From positions 1-64,000 of the forward strand of contig JAYMSP010000048.1 of NCBI GenBank assembly GCA_036897095.1: a DNA stretch of 64,000 nucleotides, read 5' to 3'. The notes below the pieces were generated by a model that saw nothing but the letters and a program-made list of their open reading frames with translations, was not told the origin of the DNA and made no database searches. Within the stretch, counting starts at the first letter, position 1, and every line of letters begins with the position of its first letter. A program made the position numbers and the translations under genes. Positions 25,401 through 39,000 of this stretch are shown in pieces. This DNA is from Plantago elongata. Lineage: Eukaryota > Streptophyta > Magnoliopsida > Lamiales > Plantaginaceae.

Positions 25401-26644
25401 TGCAAAAGAAGATTGCATGCTGTTGGAAGCTGTTCTTATCGTTGGTAGAATGAGCTACTGGTTATTTTATCTGCCTGGCTAAATCTCCTTGTTTGATTTC
25501 AGGCACTGATGGGACTGTATCATGCATGGCTGCATATCTTGTTTGCAACACAGTATTCTCCTCCATTATTGCTCATGCCGGCGATGTGAACGTGAGGAAC
25601 TATTACACTTATCTATTTATTTATACATGGAATTTGTTGGACCAGCTTGAGAAACATGTTAAGCCGTATGTGGCTTTGTTGGTCATAAGGCTTCCAAAAT
25701 GTAGATGTTTGCAGATCAGTCTAATATAACTGTATTTGCTATGACCTTGCAGTATTATGACATCAGAAAGAAGTGTGAAGGCAGCCTTTGCTATGACTTC
25801 TCAAACTTGGAGAAATTTTTGGACCAGAAATCTGTGAAGCAAGCAATTGGAGTCGGTGATATACAATTCGTCTCTTGCAGTACTACTGTCTACCAGGCAA
25901 TGCTCATGGATTGGATGAGAAACCTTGAAGTTGGTATTCCCGGTCTTCTAGATGACGGAATTAAGGTGCTGATTTATGCTGGAGAATATGATCTAATTTG
26001 CAACTGGCTTGGTGAGGAATACTTCATGCATTGATGCTGTTTATAATTCTGTGTTCTCAGATAAATAGGGGTATAATTTGTATTATAATTTTGCTGAGCA
26101 GGTAATTCGAGATGGGTTCACGCAATGGAGTGGAGTGGCCAGAAAGAGTTTGTAGCAGCTCCTAATGTTACTTTTGAGGTTGATGGCTCTGATGCTGGAT
26201 TGCTTACCAGCCACGGACCTCTCAGTTTCCTAAAGGTATGTCGTCCTCTAACATGAGCCGTTTGAGAACTCTACTGCCTTAATCACTTCATGAAAATTTA
26301 AGATGCCCAAAGTGGCTAATTGTGAGACTAGATCAAGTAAATGTGAAGTTTTACCAACTCTTGAGTGATGCATACCAAATCATGATTCAAATTGGTAACT
26401 GGGAGTATGAGAGTTTCATGATGCAAGCTTAAAAAAGCTAAAGGATTATACGACTAGGTGTTATTTGTTCTCTGTTTGATCTTCTTCTCCTTCCTAACTT
26501 ACTTCTGCAAAACAGGTACATGATGCTGGACATATGGTTCCGATGGATCAGCCTAAAGCAGCATTGGAGATGTTGAGCAGGTGGATGAAGGGCTCACTCG
26601 CTGAACAGACTTCCGATCCACAAGTCTTGGTTTCTTCTATTTAA
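22457..26644 (+). CDS. SCPL49-like: Serine carboxypeptidase-like protein, carboxypeptidase Y group
   Basis: Nine exons join in frame: 22457-22770, 23501-23669, 24349-24468, 24936-25079, 25157-25307, 25503-25591, 25753-26011, 26102-26235 and 26516-26644, giving 502 residues. The start at 22457 is preferred over an upstream in-frame ATG at 22427 because it begins a clean signal peptide (Leu-rich core [11 protein letters not shown]). A propeptide follows, then the S10 alpha/beta hydrolase fold. It has the oxyanion loop GGPGCSSE, the [12 protein letters not shown] strand, nucleophile Ser221 in GESYAGHY, Asp409 in [13 protein letters not shown] and His466 in [12 protein letters not shown], so the triad is intact. 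It should release C-terminal residues from peptides in vacuole or apoplast. Long blocks match the SCPL47/48/49 subgroup, notably [20 protein letters not shown] and [18 protein letters not shown]. Intron 2 holds a 63-bp tandem duplication. Confidence 0.94.
23951..24076. repeat. 63-bp tandem duplication in SCPL intron 2
   Basis: Two adjacent copies beginning gtccctgcttcat, at 23951-24013 and 24014-24076, differ by a few substitutions. They lie well inside the intron. Confidence 0.85.
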
Positions 26645-29600
26645 TTATCCAAGTTTGATACTTGGATATGAACAACGGCTTATGACTAATATTATGGGAT
26701 ATTTGTTGGGCGAGGATTAGGAATGACCAGGCTTATCATGTATATATTGTTGTAATACAGCCGACATTTTCCAGTGTCCACAATTAGGATTCGATCCACG
26801 GAACGTTTTACTCTTAATAATAATTGAAATGGAACGTTCCTATTTCCGCTTTGAAATTTAGGTGTAGGACTTGAATGCTTTTTCTACCACGCATGTCAAT
26901 ATCTGGATGGAAAAGATAACTAGTAGTTGATATATGGTCGTGTATGTTCATTTTGTGTAGGGTATTTACGCTTTTTGGTAGAATTAGGCCTTTGGGCCGC
27001 ATCTTAGATTTATGGTCTTGTAAATATGTGTTCCGGGCGCATGTAAGGCCCTACTCTTAAGCCTATATAAATTGGAGAAGTTTATAGTAGAATGTGCCCA
27101 AGATCTATGCGTTGGGTTTACATGTTGTGTGGTGAGAAGATCTCGTTGAAGTCTACATTTTTTGAGCTAAGCTTCCTACAAGAGTTGGAAACGTCTTTCT
27201 TGAGCTCAACCTTCCTCCCCGTCACCAATAGGTAGCTTATAAATCCATTTCTGTTTATACTCTCCCTGTAACGGTTACCCCACTAGCTTATAAAACCTTC
27301 CGTCCACCCCATCAGCCGCTTGCTTATAAAGCCCTTCCCGACGATTGCCTCCTCTCTCCCAGTCTGATTGTGGAATGCAAGTTGGTAAAGTATGGCCACC
27401 TTTTTAGTGTAGTGAGAAAGCATTCTTTGAGAACAAGGGATGAATCGGATGATTACCTTAGGTTTCACATCATTAGATCCGATTGACTCGACAAATGGAC
27501 TAGTCCACTCCTTTTGACAAAGATTAAGCTTATCTTGATTTCTTAATCATAGTCCTCATCTAGAATTTCCCATGCTTTCCCTTTTGCTTTTGTGATGCCA
27601 CATACCTTACTAAGTGTACTTTGTCACTCAAAAATGAAAAACTTTAGATATCTCTTCGAAAAGTGAGACGAACATCAAATAATTAACTACATTCATTATA
27701 TGTTTAAATATCATAATGGATAAGGAATGCGGGTGTCATCACCATATTAAATAAGTACGTGCTAATATTGTTTTTTAAGATAGCAAAATTAAAACCATTT
27801 ATTCAAAGAAGACAGAAAAATGCAGTGCATCAGAAAGCTTTTGTCCCCAGACATATTTCATCCCATATAAATTTCAAGCCGCATTTTCCTCAATTGCATT
27901 GTATGTGTTCGATGTCTTATCATATCATGTTGTTATTGATTTCTTCTCAGTACATTATAACGATTGAAATGGAATTTTGATTCAATTCTCCAACTCCTAA
28001 TCCCAAAAAAATAATTGAAGAGACATCACCTTCAAATAAATCATTATGGAACTAGCTAGAATGGTTCATTATAGAATTTTCACGTGTTAGAATTCAGTTC
28101 GATTCGACCCCTTCCAACATTCAAACTGAATAGTGAGTGTTAGGCATACAAGTAGGACATGATTATATGTACATGTTTGATGTATTGTTTGGCAACTTTT
28201 AGGGAATCAATTGTACCTTATGGGACGTGATAATCCAAACCCGAAAGGTATTTTATTGATCCTTAGGATGTACCGTTTCAATTGATTTATTTTGATTACT
28301 ACTAGTACAATGCAAGTTGCACTGCTAATCTGCTATGTGGAATATTTGCAAATGGCAAATAAAGAAAATGCCAAGCAACAAATACCACACTAATTGTCTT
28401 TGTATTGTTGTATGTGTCCTCCCTGCTGCAAACATTCTCCCTGTTTTTTACACCACAGTCATTTTTGCCTAATGAAAACCCTGATTCTACCTAACTTATC
28501 AATCACGATTAACCGGCCAGCCTTGATTCAACGTACTCGAAAAGCCTTTAAGATAAACGTAAAAATCATTTTCAATTTTAGTCGAGCCGTAAATACAAAT
28601 CTTCGATATTGTTGATCTCATACAGTTTGGAGAACCCAACAACATAAGAAAATTGTAACAAATGGGACATAACTTCAAATTGGTAGAACATACTCAAAAT
28701 AGAGTGACAAAAAGAATTGATTGGTGCTCAGTTAAAGAAAACTTCACATCAGTTCAGTTGTCTTTCACCTATGTTTTCATTACACATCAAAAGTGAGAAT
28801 CATGATTGTCGAAATAATGCTTATACAATTGCAAAATTATACCATATAAATAAAGAAAAGATTACTCAATTATAATATTGATTTGGAAATTTGTATATTT
28901 TGTAGTAAATGCGTTCAAATCAAGCTTTTCCCTGTGACAAGTATATCTAGTCCTAATCTGTATTCAGTTTAAGAGTGTGGCCATTTTGAAGTTAAAAGTC
29001 CGACAATAAAAACTTGTGGGGTCAAAATGTGAAGTATAGAAAGTATCGGACCAGTTTAGTTAAACAAAAGGACTTGCATGCTTATTGGCTGACACTTGTC
29101 CAAGTTTCTTGACACACTGTCCAAATGCGATTCGTCCACTTGTCTTCAGGCCATGCGTATCTGTCAATAATGAATCCCATGCATCACAGTTTGCCGCGGG
29201 TATTTGTTTTTAACTTGTCCCTTCTCCCACCAGAGTTTACCCTAACATCTCGATTTTTAGATGTGCCACATAACTTTTTATTATAATCACGAATATTTAC
29301 TTTCGTCTTAGAAAAAATGTCGAGTTTTTTTAAATATATCCTGACTCCGTCCCCGAACACTACCACTCCTAGGATGCTTTGAGAAGTTCCACATGTACAC
29401 CAGTTTTTCCTTTTCTGGACACCCAAATACTACACCTTGTTGTACCTGTCATGGAATCACATCATACTACCTTATCACTCAAAATTAAAATACACAAGAC
29501 GACAAAACTACCACAGTTAGCCCTAAGCATTAATTACCACTAAACTACACGACCTAATCATCATCTTAAACCTTAAGCATTAATTCCAATTACTTTATTG

Positions 29601-29987
29601 CAAATCATATTCTTAAAGGACCATTAATAATTCATGTGATATTTTAAAAACTCCAATCTTTTTTGACTCTATCTCAATTAGGATCTAGCTTAGCCTGCGT
29701 TGAGGATTGTCACAGCAAAGCCATGATCAACTTTTCTGGCTTTTTCCCAAGTGGCAACTGGCATTTTATGAAGCCTCTTTTTGCAATTTACCACCTCCAC
29801 CCCATTTTTTGTTTGTTTTGCTAGATGCACACTTTGAGAGGGGCTATAAAGGATTCCTATTTTCACTCTTCTCTGCTCACTCAATCCACTCTATACGGCT
29901 TTTTGGCCTATACTTCATCACATCTCTCAAACTCCCCTTATTAATTCCCATCCACTCCCATACTTTGAGAAAGGAACACAGATATAT
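26645..29987. other. Intergenic region with gibberellin 20-oxidase promoter
   Basis: About 3.3 kb without a supported exon. Around 27225-27335 the motif gcttataaa recurs three times at irregular spacing. Around 27000-27110 a stretch with cctatataaattgg loosely resembles a retroelement LTR promoter, but I could not define ends. At 29090-29125 a tgacac...tgtccaa motif is repeated upstream of the oxidase. The rest is AT-rich promoter-like DNA. Confidence 0.5.
29845..29850 (+). promoter_or_regulatory. TATA box of the gibberellin 20-oxidase gene
   Basis: TATAAA in the context gggctataaaggattcc lies 143 bp before the ATG at 29988. It is the best core promoter candidate for this gene. Confidence 0.6.
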
Positions 29988-31567
29988 ATGGCAACAATGA
30001 ATTGTATGCTTGCTAACAAATCCTCCATGCCTAATTTCAAGCACAAGGAAGACACTATCGTCTTCGACACGTCGATGGTTCAAACGCGAACCGCGATACC
30101 ACCGCAGTTCATATGGCCGGACCATGAAAAACCGACTCCCAATCCGCCCGAGCTACACGTTCCGCTCGTTGACCTAGCCGGTTATCGCTCTCGGGACCCT
30201 CTAGCCTCCGTGAAAGCGTGTAAACTTGTTAGAGAGGCGTGCGTAGAGCACGGTTTCTTTCTAGTGGTGAACCATGGTGTTGATGCTAGTCTTATAGCCA
30301 ATGCTCATGGTTACATGAACACGTTTTTCGATCAACCGCTCCATGAGAAGCAACGGGCTCAAAGGAAGCTCGGGGAGCATTGCGGTTATGCTAGTAGCTT
30401 CACGGGGCGATTTTCGACTAAGTTACCGTGGAAGGAGACTCTTTCTTTTGAGTACCATGCAAAGGAAGATGAGTCTCATAGTGTGGAAGAGTATTTCCAC
30501 GACAAATTGGGCCAAGATTTTGATCACTTAGGGTATGTTACAAATTCTCCCACTTATGAGTTTCTCATTTCGTTTTGTTAACTTTTTTCAAATACATCTA
30601 TATATTTTCTTTTTTATATTAGATAATAAGACCTTTTTCAAATACACCTTTATAAACGTATACAGAAAAAATTGAAAATAACCTAGGATAATCAAATCGG
30701 GACACATTGAGGTCCACATTGTCGACCTAATTCAACACAAGAAAAATGTAGCATGCATTTATCGAATTATTGTCATATGAACAAAAAATTGATTTAAAAC
30801 AAAATTACTAAAGTTTATGAATTGATGGTTGCAGGAAACTTTACCAGGAGTATTGCAATGCAGTGAACAACCTTTCATCACAGATCATGGAGCTTCTAGC
30901 AATCAGCCTCGGGGTGAACCAAAATCATTTCAAGGAGTTTTTTGAAGATAATGAATCGATCATGAGATTGAACTATTATCCGCCATGCCAACAACCGGAC
31001 CAGGTACTAGGTACCGGCCCGCATTGTGATCCAACATCTCTAACAATCCTCCACCAAGACAATGTCGAAGGACTCCAAGTCTTCGTCGATAGTCAGTGGC
31101 ATTCGATTAGTCCTAATCCTAACGCTTTCGTGGTGAACATTGGTGACACATTCATGGTATGCTGAATAGATTATTTCTACTCTAACATTATCACTATCCC
31201 AAACTTTATATTAGATAATGTACAATAATGACACTTTACACAGTGACATTAACGTGTGTGTGTACATGATTTGTTTGATTAGGCGCTTTCGAATGGCAAG
31301 TACAAAAGTTGTTTGCACAGGGCAGTCGTGAACAACATATGTCCTAGGAAATCTCTCGCTTTCTTTCTTTGTCCGAAGAAGGACAAGGTTGTGTGCCCGC
31401 CACAAGAACTACTGGTGCAATGCTCCGATAACACAAGAGTGTACCCGGATTTCACCTGGTCGGATCTACTAGAGTTTACACAGAAGCATTACAGAGCCGA
31501 TATGGACACTCTTAACAACTTCACAAGCTGGTTGTTAAATCGTCGAAAAATAACCCAAGTTTTGTAA
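29988..31567 (+). CDS. GA20ox: Gibberellin 20-oxidase (2-oxoglutarate/Fe(II) dioxygenase)
   Basis: Three exons, 29988-30532, 30835-31156 and 31283-31567, give 383 residues; this exon count and length are standard for GA20ox. The enzyme carries out successive oxidations at C-20 of GA12/GA53 to give GA9/GA20, the main flux-setting step to bioactive gibberellin in the cytosol. Diagnostic motifs are present: [19 protein letters not shown], the iron ligands His245 and Asp247 in [15 protein letters not shown] and His301 in CLHRAVVN, and the 2-oxoglutarate-binding RxS at Arg311-Ser313. The N-terminal DIOX_N part begins near VPLVDLAGY. No defect is visible. A start two codons downstream of MAT cannot be excluded (MATMNCML). 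Family members are usually under GA feedback; nothing in the promoter proves that here. Confidence 0.96.
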
Positions 31568-33899
31568 TTTTTATAATTTTAATCGCATGTTAGATTTTGT
31601 AGTCTTAGAAGTTAGTACTAGTAGTCAGCAGGAGAACAAAATGAAACACTTCAAATCTAATTTCATTTTCTTGCAACTTACCAATATTTAATTATTGTGC
31701 ATCTGAACTCTGAAGAGTAGCGACGGTGGGTTATTCTAGAAAGAAAAAGAAACCAAAATAGCAACTTTAACCTGATGCATACTATATGTAGTTGATTAAT
31801 AATTAATTTGTGGTAAACACTAATTAACGCACCACTTGATGCGTCGTTAGTACTACTACTATAAGTAATAGTGTAATGATCATAACAAGTGATCCGCACT
31901 TAGTGAGGTAATCAAAGTGGATTAAGAATGGAAAGTATTATTGTCTCTTGTGATAATTGTCTTTCTCTCCTATGAGGAGCTTATTGGACGATACTTATTT
32001 ATCTAATCTTCACCATTTTGTCTACTTTCTTCCATGAAGAATATTAATGGAATCTCATAAATTACTATGCCAATTAACAACTAGCTAATATTACCTCTTG
32101 CCGTTAATTTAGAGCAAGCTGTAGCTAGCTTAATTAATTAATTAATTGTCAACGAACAGCAAACACATTGTAACTAATTACAGTATTAGTTATATATGTA
32201 GAATTCGAGGCTTGGCTTCTTTGAATTCTCGTTTCAGCTACCACATCTTTTGTCATCGGGTGAAACAGTTGGTGGGTGTTTGAGTTCACCCGATTAGTCG
32301 TATATAACGTACACCGTAAAATATTGAAAAAAGGGCACATTGTTAACGTAACTCCGAACCCTACCTAGCTCATTCTGCAACACCTCCTCGAATGAGAGAA
32401 GCAACACTTATGATCATATATGTTCCTCATTTCATAGATTGCCACATTTGTCGAAAGAAAAGTTGAAAAAATTGCCAGATTACAGCATACTCGTAAAGTT
32501 GCACATTTTCCATTGTGTAATGCAGCCACACATAAAGTGTCAGTACGTTTGATGGTCTCTTTTCCCTTAAATGGTCATTTGAGTACTTCATTTTACGACC
32601 ATGAAAAATTGTCCCTGTGCTTTTCTTTTTATTGCAAAGAGATTCCAAGTGCAGTACAAAATAAGATCGAATACAAGTAAACCAAAAGTGCAAATAATGA
32701 ATTAGAGTGAGTACGTACTATGTAGTTGTCGTTGAGTGAACAAGGTAAACGACAGGGCAACAAATGAAATTGGCCATCTCTCTTTATAAATAATTTAGTT
32801 GGAAGAGTCCAAACGTAAATATTTCATTCAGAAAATATACAAACCAATCTCACACTGACTTCAAGAACCTGTCTTCTACTGTAGTAAACACTAGAACCAG
32901 CAGCCTTGGGACTCTAATTTTTTTCCAAAAAACTTCTTGCAATCTCTCCAGCACATTTTTGTATGTTTTTTTGTAATTAGGTACCAACTTAAATTTGAAT
33001 TCGAATCTTCACATAAATTTCACTTCATTGGACTCCTAATTTATACATTGAAGACTCAAAACTCAGTCATGTATACAAGAAGAAGCATTAAAAGATGGAT
33101 ATAAATGATTAAGTTCCATATGTCATTACGAGTTTGAAAGTATAAATTTGAAGAATGAGAAATTCTCATAAGAGTTTGACTTGAAAAGTATGAGAGTCTC
33201 GCATAAAACGATTTAACCGTATAATTAATTTATAAAATATACAAGTTGTAAATATATAAAAATATACAATTTACATACAATACCTCACAATTAATATACA
33301 ATATTGCTAGACTCTCATAATTTTCATAAAAATTTATATTTTCACGAGTTTTTGTAGTGGAGAATAGGAGATGTGGATGAGCAAATAGTCGTGCTTCTAA
33401 CAACCAATTTCGCGCATTGATTCTACGAGATGGACCACCGTGTATGATCTCCAATCAGATCGATCAAATTAAGATCATCAGAATCCAATTATCTATCGAA
33501 GAATATGCAACGCAGATACACACGGTGAGTCATGAATATTCAAGAATCAAAATCCAGTCATATTCATATCACATCCAATTCAAACAGCTAGCTGCTGCGT
33601 ACTATTTTTTGACTTAATCTGCCTACCATACTCGTGGCTTCATATCTCAACCATGAAATCAATCATTAAAAAAGCTCATACTTTCTAATATTATATTCTG
33701 AAACATCAGCTTTATACTTTTCGTTTTAAATAAATTAGTATTTTATATGTTTACACATGTAAAATAAAGAAATTATAATTGAAATTTTATAACAATTTTC
33801 ATTATTTCATATTAATTTGATTAGTGAAGAATATATAAATGTATAATCTTTCTTAGAATGATGGTTTATAAGTAAAGATGTATAATTTTTTTCGAATAA
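31568..33899. other. Intergenic, AT-rich
   Basis: Contains the GA20ox 3' UTR and about 2 kb of AT-rich DNA. A short (TTAA)n run lies at about 32130-32147. No exon, RNA gene or well-bounded element was recognised. Confidence 0.5.
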
Positions 33900-34427
33900 T
33901 GGGTAAGGAGGCTCTATGGGAATTTGGAGAGGGGGGAGTGGGATGTTGCGATGTCATTATTGTGGGGCCTTTGGTATAAACGGAACAAATTGGTTCATGA
34001 AGGCTCGACTGATTCTCCACTCGAATTAGTGGAGTTTGTTAGGAGGTCGGTGATTGAGAGGCGCGAGATTTTGCGGAACAGTGTGAAGAAGATTTCTGCG
34101 GGACTTGGAGCACGGGGGCATGGAGATGCTACGGGTCCGGCTGTGCAAAATGAAGGAGCTGAGGATCTTGGACTGTCGAGCAGAGTGGCACGATAAGCTG
34201 CTGACGAAGTTTGATATCCACAACTGTTTTGCCACAAGAAGCTATGTCCGAGTCAATATCAATCTTCAGACGATGGACCACGTGTTGGGATTGGCTATGG
34301 TGTGTGGATGTCCGATGGACTATTTCCGAGACGTCAGGAGGTGGTTGAATTCCCATTAGCTCCGCAAAGTGTTGAGGCTTATGAGATTCGTGTTGCGGTT
34401 CATTGGGCAGTCTTGCAAGGGTGGTAG
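33900..34427 (+). mobile_element. Decayed 3' end of a LINE (RNase H-like region)
   Basis: The first frame (about 33903-34196) reads AMSLLWGLWYKRNKLVHEG, the W-x-x-W-x-x-RN-x-x-x-H pattern found just before the RNase H domain in plant L1-type ORF2. In another frame, about 34260-34427, the RNase H-like sequence continues (VGIGYGVWMSDGLFPRRQEV, then SVEAYEIRVAVHWAVLQGW) and ends at a stop. The shift of frame between these parts shows the copy is dead. No reverse transcriptase lies upstream, so it is 5'-truncated, and no poly(A) tail was seen. Confidence 0.6.
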
Positions 34428-36038
34428 CATGTTTTGTTTTGTTCAGATTGTCATTTTTTAATATATTTTTTTAATTCGTCAAACTTTAATTTTTCTCCTG
34501 TTGGTCCTGTTTTACCAGACATTAAATTTTTACTTCATATTTTAGTTCGTTTAGCTTGGATTACAATCTGCACGGGTCGAATGAGTTAGCACATAAACCG
34601 GTTCGTCGCGATGTGCGCTAGTTGTGGTCTGATTGTATTATTTTTGCTTTTTAGCCTAATAATATGATCACACCGTCTGGTTTTGAAAAATAAAATAAAA
34701 TAACCTAGACTACTCGGATTAACATTCGTATAATGATAAAATAGAATAAATTGACCTCATTACTGATATCATCACCAAGTTGGCAAAATCCAGTATCACC
34801 AAAGAAAAAACCAAAATAGATATCATTAAACTAATAATAGTAAATTGATATAATTAAACAAATAATAATAAACTAAGTACGAACGACTGCTACGCCTCTT
34901 CGTGAAATGAAATCTAAAGGAACAGTAATCAAATTAATTTTAAACCTTAATGTGTAGATCATTACTGACAACACATCGAACACTCTTAACGGTAGATTAT
35001 TTTAATTAATTACGGGAAAAGAATAACATTATTTCTTTCCCAATTTTGTCTTATGTATTAACTTTAGATAATGATATATACATTATCTTAGATCACGACG
35101 AATTCCGATGAATGTGACCACACTTGCACTTCTGGTGCCATGCCATGTTCCATTACGTTACAACATTCTATTAATAGTCATTTGTTACTTTCTTTAAATG
35201 TTTTCCTAACAGTCTAAAATTTCCAGTTTTGTCAACCAAAGAATATACTTCAACGCCCGAAATCTTATCATGACTCATTCGTGTCACTAATTTCTTGTTC
35301 CGAAAATTAACTAGTTATATCAACGAGTCGATTTGTATTTCAAAAATGTGATACTTGACCCAATTTATTATACTGCATGAAGGATGGTTGTCCATATATT
35401 TCCAAAATCAATTATGGACTGATTGACATGCGACTTAAATGCCCCGATTTAAATGACTGAATAGTGATCAGAATTGTAGTGGAATTGTTAAAACTGTGTT
35501 TGGTATAGAATTGTAATTGGATAGGGTATTATAGGTTTGTTATATATGTAGAGAAAAATATTGCTACCGTAGAGCCATTTCAATATTCGGCATTTAAATG
35601 TCATAACAAACACAAAATCACCAAGTAGCATTCAAATGGACATTTTGGATGCTACTTCAATCAGCCCTAATCTACCTTTAGACTTTTAACTTTTTCTGGG
35701 TGCATTTCATCCCATGTCTGTGCCAAAGCTAGTTCGGAAATTTCCATAAATAAAAATCAAACTTAAAATTTTATATGTGACGAAAGTCAAGCCCCTTCAT
35801 TAGAAGATGTGTAAGAAAAACCTCAACTGTGTTTTACAAATTTACGGGGAATCTTATTAAGTTCGTGAAGAGATTACAAGCTAAGAAGGGTATACCCGAA
35901 TATGTAGAGAATCAGCTCGATATGATAATACATGATAAGTTATTCCTATTTCACATGGTGTTGCATCGACTCCATGACAGACTTACACTTCTACAGGAAC
36001 CCCTTTACCATCTCCCGCTGCACTTGCATTTTCGGCGT
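34428..36038. other. Intergenic, AT-rich
   Basis: Non-coding DNA between the LINE remnant and the 3' end of the plastid DUF3783-like gene. A possible small hAT-type MITE is listed separately. The open frame at 35829-36068 (+) overlaps the last exon of the minus-strand gene and has no family features. Confidence 0.5.
35496..35613. mobile_element. Possible short MITE with gtgtttggtat-like inverted ends
   Basis: The left end gtgtttggtat and right end ataacaaacac are inverted with one mismatch and enclose about 118 bp of AT-rich DNA. Such GTGTTTGG ends are common in small hAT-derived elements. No clear 8-bp target duplication was found, so this is tentative. Confidence 0.3.
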
Positions 36039-39000
36039 CTAGCTAGATTGTCTTGCAGACTGCAATGAAGGAAAGGAAATTTCATCAGGAAACATGAACG
36101 AGTGATAATTGTGATGGAAACTTCAAAATCTGAACAAATTTTACTCCTTTGTTTATGCTGAGAACCTCAGGTACAGTGCGGACTTACTAGCATTTCATGG
36201 TCTCCCATAATCTCTTCAATCAATTCCGATAAAGGTTTGTCAGCGCTATTTGGAACAAGTGCTGCGAATGCTGGAGGTTCTAAACCTGTATATTGCACCA
36301 AAAGGAAGTCAAATGTCATCTGCAGTAAAACAAACCATCAAGCAGATCCAATATGCTCAAATGTTCTCTGATATGTAGAGAAAGCAGAGTAATCTTGATC
36401 TTTATATGCTCAAATGTTGTCTGAATTCTTGAAGTTTAATCATATTTGATCTAATATAATGCTCAATAGGACATTGAAATACATCCATGCACGCTTTAGG
36501 GCGATTGTGGAAATTTTAAATGCTCAATTATCATCTAATTTTCCCTTTGTTTACATTAAAAATCTTCACACTAATTAAAGCCTATGCACATCTCACATCT
36601 GGCTTGAAGTAGATAATGACTTAACAGTCTTTACCTGTTTCTGGAAAGGCATCAATGAACATCATCATCTCCTCGCCTGTGAGACCGGAAAAGACACAAA
36701 TTCGTGGTAATGATGCAATCTGCAAAGGTCAGAACAGCTCTTATCATTGCATTTAGGTGAGTCATGAGAAGCATATCAACATCATCACACACAAAATTAC
36801 TTTAGAAGATCCATCAGAAAAATTGAAGTTCATCAGAATTCAAATTTGGTCATCAATACACGAACTGTTGTGTCTTCAGTTTTCCATCAATTCGTTTGCA
36901 TACAGATGAGATTTGAAATCTTGCACACGAGAAACGTGTAGCAAAGTCTGACAGTCATACGTATTTAACGTTACTGCACTTCCAGTGAGAATGGTAGGTC
37001 CTATTTGCCTTAACTTACTTTCACATTCAGCTCTTGTTGAACACATAACATACAGTGCGAGTCAGTAATTATGCTGTACCTTAGACACATCCAAATTTGA
37101 TTGTTTGGTGTTCACTGCTTCCCAGAGTGATTGGTCAATCATGTTTTCAGTACAGTAAACAATCTGCACCAGACATTTTAGCAATTAAAAACATAAAAAG
37201 AAAATATGATTGAAATCAGAACAATAGTGTAAGGTTCTCAAGCAATCTGGAAGGATGGAATGCAAACAAAAATACGCTCTTGAATATATTAAATTTGCAA
37301 TGCGATTGATCACTCAGAAATGTTGTCTGATAACCATATACTGCACTATAAATCCTTCTAGTCTAATTAATGCGCCAATACATTGATATTATTAGCAGGT
37401 CAGAGAGAACATAAAAGGTGTACCTTGAGAAATTCACCATCCAACTCCTTCAGGAGCTGTTGTATCTGGGAAAATAAACTTCTATGTTACTAGTGGTTTC
37501 CAACAAACGCACATATGAAATTATTGTTTCTAACACTGTTGCATGTTACCTTCTCCGCATCTTCCACTGAATAACCCATCAGTAATAAAACCTGCAATTG
37601 CGAACGAGAAGCTCCTTAATGGTAATCCATAATCAAATAGCCTTTTTTCTCCTTTTCGAAACGAGAGAAGGCAACAATATTTCCCAAATATCTCACATAG
37701 GTGCAGTGGAAAGCCTAGATAACTTATACACGCTGCAGTTTCCAAGAAAACACAGGTGTAGTACTGCCAAGGAGAATTCTAATTTATCTGCATTTGTAAT
37801 GAGGAACAATCTCATATTGAAATTAACAAATTACAATGACCAACATTATATATAGAGAATGCTCTAGGAGAGTTGCTCACACATTACCGTTCAGTTCAAA
37901 ATTTTAGGATAGGAGGTTTCTGATTTTAGCAAAGATTAGGCATTTTTAGCCGAGGACTTATCCTCAATCAGTCAATATGGAGTGGTCTAGAAATAATTTC
38001 CGTGTAAACCATAATGTAAATAGAGAGCCATCGAATTGTAGCCTTGTAGGAAACTCTATATTGTAAGATTGTAGCAGAATACTCTACATGGTTTCTTTCA
38101 TAACAGAAAGAAAGTAGCAACCACAAACTATATTTGGTTCAAGTGCTCATCCATCTATTCAACATAACCGTGCTTGAAAATAAGAAGTGAATAGTAAATG
38201 GCATGGAACTGACCAGAACTTACAGGTGGACCATATCTTGGATCATCGGCATTTAAAGGGACAAACTTAGAATCCTCAACAAGCTCAGTTGGAAGATCTG
38301 CATCTTGAAATGTAGAATACATAATTAAACAGGCATATATCTGATGGAAAGAACATGTATCAATGCAGTTCATCGACGGAAAGAACATTCATCAATGCAT
38401 CTTGCAGGGAAAAAATTTAACTTAGCATTTGCATACATATAGCTACTTGAACAACATTTTCAAGATTTTTTTTTTGCAGAAATAATGAAACATTTCACAA
38501 TTTTCTATCGAAACGAATTCGTTTCTATAGCTATTATCATTCCAAAACAAAAACTCAAGTAAACACAGATATTATAATAATGCCACCCAATAGTCAATAA
38601 CCTAAGTACCCCCCAGAAGCCCTTGCACTGATCGGCTCAAATTCGAATTCTCATTCAACTGGAGGGAAATACTAGATCCAACTCCCAACTTGATTTTGTG
38701 GACATAATGTATGCCATTCACCACAAATTATATAAGCTAAAAATTTCTCCCTTCTGAAATTCCTCAACAATCACAAGCACATTCCCAATGATGTAACGCA
38801 ATGACGCAACAACCCATAAAAACATACAGTACCGAGAGAGATTTATAATGTTAAAAATCAAGAATAGAAACATCGGAAAGCAGAGATAAGAAAATCAAAC
38901 CATGAGAAGAAGCTCTTGAAATTTGCTTAAGCTTACAATGCAAAAGGTCAGTACTTTTGTGTGGTAAAGAAAAAAAGGGAGCTTTTGAATCCAAAGGAGA

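Noticed and set aside
26990-27540. Possible retroelement LTR near cctatataaattgg
   Set aside because: No defined TG...CA ends, target duplication or internal sequence could be identified.
35829-36068. Plus-strand open frame of 79 codons
   Set aside because: It overlaps the last exon of the minus-strand plastid gene and shows no features of its own.
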